NCBI GenBank assembly: GCA_007115705.1
Contig: QXEO01002102.1
Coordinates: 1,252,747 to 1,316,746 of the forward strand
Length of the DNA: 64,000 nucleotides
Reading direction: 5' to 3'
Source of the DNA: Dactylis glomerata
Taxonomy: Eukaryota > Streptophyta > Magnoliopsida > Poales > Poaceae
Shown here: positions 56,973 through 64,000 of the stretch, piece after piece
Layout of the letters: each line of letters begins with the position of its first letter
How positions within the stretch are numbered: position 1 is the first letter of the stretch
Made by a program: the position numbers and the translations under genes
The notes under the pieces: generated by a model
Databases searched by the model: none
What the model saw: the letters and a program-made list of their open reading frames with translations, nothing else
What the model was told of the DNA's origin: nothing

Positions 56973-57172
56973 CTAGGTTGACCATAGGAGACCTTAGTTA
57001 GAATGGGCGTTAAAACAAAACCTTGATAAAAGAAAGATACAAGAACGGTTGCAAAAATTGCTTAGTCTTTCCTCTCTAGTTACAAAGTTTTATACATACT
57101 TCAGTTTTAGCTTACTTAAAATTTTGCACACTTGAGTTGATCACTAACTTGAACTAATTTAAAATTTTGTAG

Positions 57173-57955
57173 ATGGCCCTGGTATTCACTGAGCAGTACC
57201 AGTTGGGCCAAGGTGGCAGCCTTTGTTTCGAGCGCAACCTCACCACTTTGACCTTGTTCCTGAACCGTTTGTACCCGGAGTTCAAGGGAGCCGTGCTCAA
57301 TGAGCACCCGGATGGAGAGCTACGGTGGCTCATCCGAGCTAGTTGCCGTGGCAAGAAGGGGATGTTGGGTTCTCCAAGGGTCAAGTTTGAGCTTGTGGAG
57401 AACACTTGGGCCGATGGTTTGGTCCGAGCGATGCAGGAGATGCACGCCCGCTTATGCGGACTGCACGTTGAGGAGGTTCAGGGAGGACGCTTCAAGGACT
57501 TTGCTCGGCGTGATGCGGATGGGCGTCCCGCAAACATGCCCGGGCAGAATGAGCCGAGTACCTACATCGACCACATGGACTTCTTGCTATACTCCACTCA
57601 GCAGGAGGCCGATCGTGCCCGTACTAGGGCCAACCTCGAGCACGTTGCACTGGTGGAAGCAAGGAGCACTATCAGGATTCTTGCGAAGGAGCGCAAGAGC
57701 CTTCGTCGCCAGCGCGATGAGAAGGAACAGGACCTCGAGGAGTTGAAGGCCAATGTGGCGGAGTTGACTGCGTACATTGAGAGTCTTGAGGATCACCTTG
57801 GTGAGGAGGAAGGCATTGATCTCCGCAAGGAGGATAATGCCCTCATTAGTGATGAGGATGACTTCATGGAGGACCTCGATGATCCGGAGGATGGTGGACA
57901 CAATGGATTCATTGTGAGTGACGAGGAGGAAGACCCCGAGGAGCCCGCTGTTTAG
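57173..57955 (+). CDS. Extra ORF upstream of gag in E6, 260 aa, function unknown
   Basis: An intact frame from ATG 57173 to TAG 57955, lying between the primer-binding site and gag. The N-terminal 130 residues form a globular-looking part (MALVFTEQYQLGQGG, then LTLFLNRLYPEFKGAV, CRGKKGMLG, TWADGLVRAMQEMHARLCGL). Residues about 130-215 are Glu/Arg-rich and likely coiled coil. The last 45 are strongly acidic (EDDFMEDLDDPEDGG). Similar ORFs before gag are recalled from other grass chromovirus elements, but no function is known to me. An AG directly before the ATG (TTTTGTAG/ATG) suggests expression from a spliced transcript. Confidence 0.75.
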   Translation: MALVFTEQYQLGQGGSLCFERNLTTLTLFLNRLYPEFKGAVLNEHPDGELRWLIRASCRGKKGMLGSPRVKFELVENTWADGLVRAMQEMHARLCGLHVEEVQGGRFKDFARRDADGRPANMPGQNEPSTYIDHMDFLLYSTQQEADRARTRANLEHVALVEARSTIRILAKERKSLRRQRDEKEQDLEELKANVAELTAYIESLEDHLGEEEGIDLRKEDNALISDEDDFMEDLDDPEDGGHNGFIVSDEEEDPEEPAV

Positions 57956-58229
57956 GTCCGAGATCCACGTACTATCTAGCTATGAGTTCCACTTTATGAT
58001 CACTTCGTGTAGGTGTGAGTTGTATCCCCCTCTCTAGTAGACGAGTCGCAATGGTTTGATGTAAACCATTTGTAATGTGTGAACTCGTATGTATGATATG
58101 TTTGATGAGTGATGAATGAAATTTGAATTTGGCCTCTAAGGCCTTAGTAAAACAAAATTGCATCATCCATGTACCTTTAAATCTTAGCAAATTAGCTTTT
58201 CCCTCTTATCTTACACACCTTATCTTCAG

Positions 58230-60209
58230 ATGCCGCGAGCACCCCCACCCCCGAACCCGGAAATGGCCGAATTGTTAAGGTTGATCATGGAAGACCGGGA
58301 AGCAGCCCGAGCTGAGCGCCAAGCCAACTTGGCCACTCTTCAGCAGTTAACCCAGATGGCAATGAACCACAACAATGGCAATGGCAATGGCCATGGTGAA
58401 GGAGAAAACAATGGCAATGGTGATCACCGATCCAAGTTAAGGAGTTTCCAGAACACCAACCCTCCTATATTCACTAAGTCCGAAGAGCCCTTAGATGCCG
58501 ATGATTGGCTTCGTACTATGGAGAACAACTTGGCAGTCGCCGAAGTTGGTGAAAATGAGAAGGTCTTGTATACCACCCACTATCTTGCTGGAGCAGCGAG
58601 AGCTTGGTGGGACAGTAACCGTGCAATGCAAGCCCCAGGGTATGTGATGCCTTGGGAGGAGTTCAAGAGCAAGTTTAGCAAAGCCCATGTCCCTATGGGA
58701 TTGGTTAAAAGGATGAGGGATGAGTTCAGAAATCTGAAGCAAGGTTCCATGTCTGTGGTGGATTACCGTGACAAGTTCCTTACCTTGTCTAGGTATGCCC
58801 CAGATGACACCAACACCACTGAGAAGAAGCAAGAAAGGTTTCTGGATGGACTTCATGATGAGATGCAATGTGTCCTGGTTAGTATTCCCTTTGCCGACCT
58901 GGAGTCATTGGTTGACTCTGCCATTCAGATGGAAGGCAAACTCAAGCAAGCTACCGAGAACCGCAAGCGCCGTATGATGTATCAAGGCAACTCGAGCAAC
59001 TCGCAGAAGCCAAGGGGAAATGCGCCAATGAGTTTCACCCCTAGACCAATGAGGCCGTCTGCACCTGCTCCGCGTCCCAACTATCCTAACCGCCCGCCCG
59101 GAAACAACTTCAACCGTGCACCCCCAAGACCTAGTGGCAACAACTTCAACACCAATACTCCAAGGCCAAATGGCGCCCCTGTGTTACCCAAGCCTGGTGA
59201 CAAGTCTGGTGTTACATGTTATGAGTGTGGACAAAAAGGGCACTACTCCAATGAGTGCCCCAAGAAGCTGAATGATGCATCCAAGACTACTGCTCCTGCT
59301 CAGCAACAGCGCCGTGTGGGAAATGGCAAGAACTATCCACCAAGGAACCAGCCTCACTCGCGAGGCCGTCTGAATCACATGAATGTTGAAGAAGCTCAGG
59401 AAGCAACCGACGTGGTGCTTGGTATGTTCCCTGTTAACTCAGTTCTTGCAAGAGTTCTGTTTGATTCTGGAGCTTCGCACTCATTTGTTACCCAATTATT
59501 CGTTGATAAAAGTGGACTTCAACCCACCCCCTTGAAAGATGTCATGTCTGTACAAATTCCCGGGTCAGTAACCAAAGCCAGTTGTACCTGTTTGGCAGTA
59601 CCCATAGAAATCCATGGGATCTCATTCTTAGCCAGTTTGATTGTGTTAGGAACCAAAGGATTGGAAGTAGTCTTAGGTATGGATTGGATGTCCCAACACC
59701 AAGGAATTATAGATTGTGCCAAAAAGACCATCACCATGAGGAGTAGTCATGGAGTTTTCGTGAAGCATGTGTCCGTTAAACCCATTCCAATCCCCAGATG
59801 TCATAAGAGTATCTCAGGACCGACTCTGGAGCAAGTCCCCATCGTCTGTGAATACCCGGATGTCTTTCCCGATGAGTTACCCGGAATGCCACCGGATCGG
59901 GATATTGAGTTTATCATTGAGCTTATCCCCGGAACTGGATCAATAGCCCAACGACCCTATCGTATGAACCCAGCGGAATTAGTTGAGTTGAAGAAGCAAC
60001 TGGATGACCTGTTGAGCAAAGGATTAATTCAACCAAGTTCTTCTGCTTGGAGATCACCCGTTCTGTTTGTGGATAAAAGTGACGGTTCTAGCCGACTGTG
60101 CACTGATTATCGCAAGCTTAACGATGTGACCATCAAGAACAAGTATCCTCTCCCGAAGATTGAAGATTTGTTTGACCAATTGACTGGAGCCAGAGTATTC
60201 TCAAGATAG
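58230..60209 (+). CDS. E6 gag-protease-RT ORF, 659 aa, cut by a frameshift in RT
   Basis: Starts at ATG 58230, just after a pyrimidine tract and CAG. The gag capsid is at about residues 85-200 (EEPLDADDWLRTMENNL, LAGAARAWWDSNR, FLTLSRYAPDD). A Pro/Asn-rich linker follows, then the zinc knuckle CYECGQKGHYSNEC (about 330-343). The protease has LFDSGASHSFV (about 410) and VLGMDWMSQH. RT begins near 560 (PYRMNPAELVELKKQLDDLL, then LCTDYRKLNDVTIKNKYPLP). The frame ends at TAG 60207-60209 after a one-base loss near 60205. A full element would read on through integrase and chromodomain. Confidence 0.88.
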   Translation: MPRAPPPPNPEMAELLRLIMEDREAARAERQANLATLQQLTQMAMNHNNGNGNGHGEGENNGNGDHRSKLRSFQNTNPPIFTKSEEPLDADDWLRTMENNLAVAEVGENEKVLYTTHYLAGAARAWWDSNRAMQAPGYVMPWEEFKSKFSKAHVPMGLVKRMRDEFRNLKQGSMSVVDYRDKFLTLSRYAPDDTNTTEKKQERFLDGLHDEMQCVLVSIPFADLESLVDSAIQMEGKLKQATENRKRRMMYQGNSSNSQKPRGNAPMSFTPRPMRPSAPAPRPNYPNRPPGNNFNRAPPRPSGNNFNTNTPRPNGAPVLPKPGDKSGVTCYECGQKGHYSNECPKKLNDASKTTAPAQQQRRVGNGKNYPPRNQPHSRGRLNHMNVEEAQEATDVVLGMFPVNSVLARVLFDSGASHSFVTQLFVDKSGLQPTPLKDVMSVQIPGSVTKASCTCLAVPIEIHGISFLASLIVLGTKGLEVVLGMDWMSQHQGIIDCAKKTITMRSSHGVFVKHVSVKPIPIPRCHKSISGPTLEQVPIVCEYPDVFPDELPGMPPDRDIEFIIELIPGTGSIAQRPYRMNPAELVELKKQLDDLLSKGLIQPSSSAWRSPVLFVDKSDGSSRLCTDYRKLNDVTIKNKYPLPKIEDLFDQLTGARVFSR

Positions 60210-62691
60210 ATCTTAGAACTGGATACCACCAACTGAAGATCCGTGCACGGATATCCCCAAAACAGCCTTCACTACCCGATACGGATTGTATGAGTACACC
60301 GTAATGTCATTTGGATTGACCAATGCCCCTGCTTATTTCATGAATCTTATGAATAAGGTTTTTATGGAGTTCTTGGATAAGTTTGTTGTTGTCTTCATCG
60401 ACGACATTCTTATCTACTCCAAATCCGAAGAAGAGCACGCAACCCATCTGAGATTAATTCTAGAAACCCTAAGAGAGCATCAGCTATATGCTAAGTTCAG
60501 TAAATGTGAGTTCTGGTTGAAGGAGGTTGGATTCTTAGGCCATGTGCTGTCAGCAGGAGGAATATCGGTAGATCCCAAGAAGATCAAATCAGTCCTGGAA
60601 TGGGAAGCCCCTACCACTCAAACGGAAGTTAGAGGTTTCCTCGGATTAGCGGGATATTACCGCAAGTTCGTCGAAGGATTTTCCAGTATTGCCCGTCCAA
60701 TGACCCAATTGTTAAAGAAGGACAAGAAGTTTGAATGGACCCCTAAGTGTGAAGAGAGTTTTCAAGAGCTCAAGAAGCGATTGGTGACCGCCCCTGTCCT
60801 AACCATGCCCGATATCACCAAAACTTTGATGTCTATTCGACGCTTTCCAAACTTGGGCTTGGTTGTGTATTGATGCAAGAAGGCAAGGTCATAGCTTACC
60901 TCTCTCGGCAGCTTCGACCTCATGAAGAAATCCAACCCATGATCTGGTTAGCAGCCGTGGTTCTAGCTCTGAAGACCTGGAGGCACTATCTGGGCAACCG
61001 TTGCGAGATCTACACTGACCAAGAGTTTGAAGTATATTTCACCCAGAAGGAGTTGAACATGAGGCAAAGATGGATAGAGTTGATCAAGGATTATGATCTG
61101 GAAATTCACTATCACCCCGGTAAGGCCAATGTAGTGGCCGATGCATTGAGTAGGAAGCCGTGCTCGTTGAATATGAGGATCAAGAGAGCAACCTATGTTG
61201 CACCAAGAGTTTGAAAGGTTTGGATTGGAACTAGTCAGTCAAGGATTCCTAGCCAACCTTGAGTTTCAACCCACCTTGATGAGCCAAATCAAAGAAGCCC
61301 AGAAGGGAAATGGAGTATTGAAGGAATCAAGCGCCGAATTAGTTCCGGCAAGGTGCCAGGATTTGAAGAAGATGATCAAGGAGTTCTTTGGTATAAAGGA
61401 CGTATTTGTGTGCCTGCTGACTCAGAATTGAAGGAAGTATTATGAAGGAAGCCCATGAGACACCTTACTCCATCCACCCGGTGGAACTAAGATGTACAAG
61501 ATTTGAAGGAACAATTTTGGTGGCATGGAATGAAGCGTGAGATTGCATCGTTCATCTCTAAGTGTGATATTGTCAAAGAGTCAAGGCTGAACATCAACGT
61601 CCTGCGGTTGCTGCAACCTTTGCAAGTTCCGGAATGGAAGTGGGAATCTGTTGGAATGGATTTCATCACTGGATTTCCAAGTCTAGCCGTGGAAATGACT
61701 CTATCTGGGTCATTGTGGATAGACTCCAAAGTGCCCACTTTATTCCTGTCAAGACCACTTATACCTCAGGGCAGCTAGCAGATCTGTATCTATCCAGAAT
61801 TGTTAGTTTGCATGGAGTCCCTAAAACCATAGTTTCCGATCGAGGAACCCAATTCACCTCGAGATTTTGGAAAGCTTACATCAAGCCTTGGGAACCAAGT
61901 AGCCTTTAGCACCGCTTACCACCCTCAGACTGATGGACAGACTGAAAGAGTGAATCAAATACTTGAAGATATGTTGAGAGCCTGTGTTCTAGCTATGGAG
62001 CTAAGTGGGAAGATTGTCTGCCTTTCGCGGAGTTTTCCTACAACAACAGTTATCAAGCCAGTTTGCAAATGGCCCCATTTGAAGCTTTGTATGGAAGAAA
62101 GTGTCGTACCCCTTTGAATTGGTCAGAAACCGGAGACAGTCAGATATTTGGACCTGACATTCTGCAAGAAGCCGAGGAGAAAGTTCGCATGATTCGTGAT
62201 ACCTCAAGGCAGCCCAGTCAGACAGAAGAGATGCCGACAAGAGACGTAGAACTGACTTCAGATTGGAGATTTGTTTATCTTAGAGTATCACCTCTCAAGG
62301 GAATGCAGAGATTCCAAGTAAAAGGAAAGCTTGCACCAAGATATATTGGACCCTTCAAGATACTAGACCGCAGAGGAGAAGTGTCTTATCAGTTGGAAAT
62401 GCCCCCTGAATTGTCTGAAGTACACGATGTCTTTCACGTGTCTTACTTCGGAAATGTCTTGAAGTTCCGGAGAAGCCCGAAATCTTCAAGAATATTGATC
62501 ACCGTTCTGTGGACATCAACAAGGATTGACCTATCGTGAAGTACCTATCCGTATCCTCGAGGAAGCTATCGAACCACTCGAACCCGAAGCATCAAGTTTC
62601 TGAAAGTTCAGTGGAGTAATCAACAAGATGAAGCTACTTGGGAACGAGAAGATTACCTTCAGAAAGAGTTTCCCAATCTTTTCAGTTCTTA
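60210..62691 (+). pseudogene. E6 rest of pol: RT, RNase H, integrase, chromodomain (broken)
   Basis: Domains follow in order across several frames. RT palm: VFIDDILIYSKSEEEH near 60394, then GFLGHVLSAGGISVDPKK. RNase H: MQEGKVIAYLSRQLRPHE (60876), HYHPGKANVVADALSRK (61111). Integrase zinc region and core: FWWHGMKREIASFISKCD, VGMDFITGFPS (first Asp, about 61656), IVSDRGTQFTSRFWKA (second Asp, 61834), HPQTDGQTERVNQILEDML with Glu (61925). Then FHVSYFG. The chromodomain is at about 62565-62691 (KFLKVQWSNQQDEATWERED); chromodomains guide insertion to heterochromatin. At least five frame changes or small deletions occur (near 60205, 60840, 61180, 61700, 61880, 62560). Confidence 0.85.
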
Positions 62692-62715
62692 ATTAGTGAA
62701 TCTCGGGGACGAGAT

Positions 62716-62734
62716 TCTTTTTAAGGGGGAAGAT
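62716..62734 (+). other. Polypurine tract of E6
   Basis: CTTTTTAAGGGGGAAGAT directly before the 3' LTR. Confidence 0.8.
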
Positions 62735-64000
62735 TGTAACAACTCAGAAATTGTAATCCACTTCTTATAATAAAGTACCAAATTTTGGACCAGATAAAAC
62801 TTTTATCCATTATTTCATGCATACATGTATTTCCCATTATATTTTTATGATTTTATGTGTGTTAATTTGTTGTGCACTAGTTAGTTAATTCTAACCTAAC
62901 CAACAGAAGCAATGAGAAATTATAAGAACCAAAGAAAGAAGAAACAAGAAAGAAAGAAAAAGAGAAAAGAAGATCTAGGAAATCTGTTTGACTACCCTAC
63001 TTTGAGCCCTTGGATAAGAAATCTGTAACTCACCTCCATGTTTGGCCAGTTAGTTGAGCTTCACCAAGTCACATACAAACTCAACCAAGAAGTTGCTGCC
63101 CAAAATTCAAATCAGAACATCACTCAAACTTCTGTCAAACTTTGAATCTGAAACAGTGACCATACCCTATTTTCAATATAAATTTTGCAAAACCTGTTAT
63201 TTCTCCAGAACAAAAATATGACTGGAAACCTTGGCCAATATGTTGATCACCCAAAGTGGAAATTTTCAAAATTTCGAATTTGAAATTCTTGCGGGCAATT
63301 CGTCGAACACCTGGCAGACGAAATCGAGCCAAATCGAAGCTACTGTGAAGATCACTGTTCTTGCTCGCCCAAACCCTGTCGCCATGCTCCTGGACGATGC
63401 CACGGTCGAGCCCAACCCCCTCTGCCCCGACCCGAGCCGTGAGAAAGGGAGGAGAAGAGGAGACAGCACCCAGGACCCCCCCTCTCTTCTTCCCAGCTTG
63501 CTGCACGTCGCCGACCACCCTGCCCTCGCCAGCACCGACCCACAGCATGCCGCAGCCGAGACCGAAGCCCCCCAGCACGCGAGCAAGGCCGCCGTGCCCA
63601 GTGTCGCTCGACGCACGCGCCCAGGGCCCCCGCACCGGCGAGCTACTGGACGCCCTCGCCCTCGACGCTCCGGCCTATAAAAGGCCCCTCCGATCAAACG
63701 AGGAGACGCACACCACTCCAGGCTACCGCCCAGACACCATCTCTCCCTCCCTCTCGCTCTGGTTCGTCGACGCCTGCAACGCCGGCGAGGTACTGGACGC
63801 GGAGAGCGCCGCCGCGTTCGACCACCCTGGAGCAAGCCGCCGCTGGGAATCGGAGGAGGAGCCACGCCGGAGTCGTTTCCACCCCTCGCCGTCAAGTTCT
63901 TCTTCCTCTACGCACGCCGCCGTCGCCGTCGTCGTCTTCACTGCTCGCAGGTGAGCTCCGCCCCTCTCCGTCGAGCACGATGGCTGTGAGCCGTTAGATC
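62735..64000 (+). repeat. 3' LTR of E6, first 1266 bases
   Basis: Starts TGTAACAACTCAGAAATTG. Shares TATA box (63676) and splice donor (63950/63951) with the 5' LTR but differs at roughly one site in five and by many small indels. Cut by the window end. Confidence 0.85.

Larger units (their letters stand above)
53338..64000 (+). mobile_element. E6: Tekay-like chromovirus, cut by the window end
   Basis: Gypsy order gag, protease, RT, RNase H, integrase, chromodomain, with long LTRs beginning TGTAACAACTCAGAA, an initiator-Met primer site, and an extra ORF before gag. At least 10.7 kb lies in the window; the 3' LTR runs out at 64000. The 5' flank is AACAG; no partner is visible. The two LTRs are strongly diverged (roughly 15-25 percent by eye over the shared 1.2 kb), yet 920 codons of the extra ORF and gag-protease-RT stay open. 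Confidence 0.88.

Noticed and set aside
63266..63954. ORFs of about 150-210 aa near the window end
   Set aside because: Same GC-rich promoter region of the 3' LTR of E6; not coding.

Overview
The window is nuclear DNA of a grass, most likely a pooid (wheat, barley, oat or ryegrass relatives). The evidence is a BARE/Angela-like Copia element, an Athila-like LTR starting TGATACGTCTCC, Tat-lineage Gypsy elements with antisense genes, a Tekay-type chromovirus, a large-LTR-derivative (LARD)-like element and Stowaway MITEs. Nothing bacterial, no CRISPR array and no rRNA or tRNA gene was seen. About 90 percent is LTR retrotransposon. The only host coding sequence found lies in a 4.9 kb island, 48478-53337.

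Layout of the left nest (1-48477). The backbone is an old, broken Tat-like Gypsy element, here called Gypsy2. Its gag is at 14778-14905 plus 18601-20987. Its antisense gene is in pieces at 21410-22970, 32220-33397 and 40079-40489. Elements interrupt it in order: a Copia element (2229-5026 plus 14303-14777), whose own RT gene is split by an Athila-like Gypsy (1-2228) and whose 3' LTR is split by Gypsy1 (5027-14297); a compact gag-protease element E3 (14906-18595); an E3 LTR fragment (23052-23252); an inverted Gypsy3 with full pol (23318-32214); E4 (33403-40073), with an intact gag but dead pol; and an inverted E3 copy (40490-41409) cut by the LARD-like E5 (41410-48477). Four elements have matching 5-bp target duplications that I read directly: Gypsy1 GTATG, E3 TCTGG, Gypsy3 CTTAC, E4 CATAC.

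The host island holds, on the minus strand, three exons of a cytochrome b5-domain gene resembling plant RLF (50759-51502) and a lone exon with an LSD1-type zinc finger resembling a type I metacaspase N-terminus (48967-49213), with Stowaway MITEs between and inside them. On the right, a Tekay-like chromovirus E6 (53338 to beyond 64000) has 3.6-kb LTRs, an extra ORF before gag, a gag-protease-RT ORF and a chromodomain.

How the parts may work together. Gypsy1 and Gypsy2 carry gag, protease and a multi-exon antisense gene but no RT or integrase. Gypsy3 shares their LTR type and gag-protease and carries RT, two RNase H regions and integrase, so a Gypsy3-like copy could mobilise them in trans. Gypsy3 carries a different antisense gene, an AT-hook plus B3-like DNA-binding protein. 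The E3 and E4 insertions must likewise have been mobilised by other copies. Strongest leads: the antisense AT-hook/B3 gene; two insertions whose target duplications are exactly the first five intron bases of an antisense gene; the LTR splice donor and paired acceptors of E6; and the young pol-less E4.
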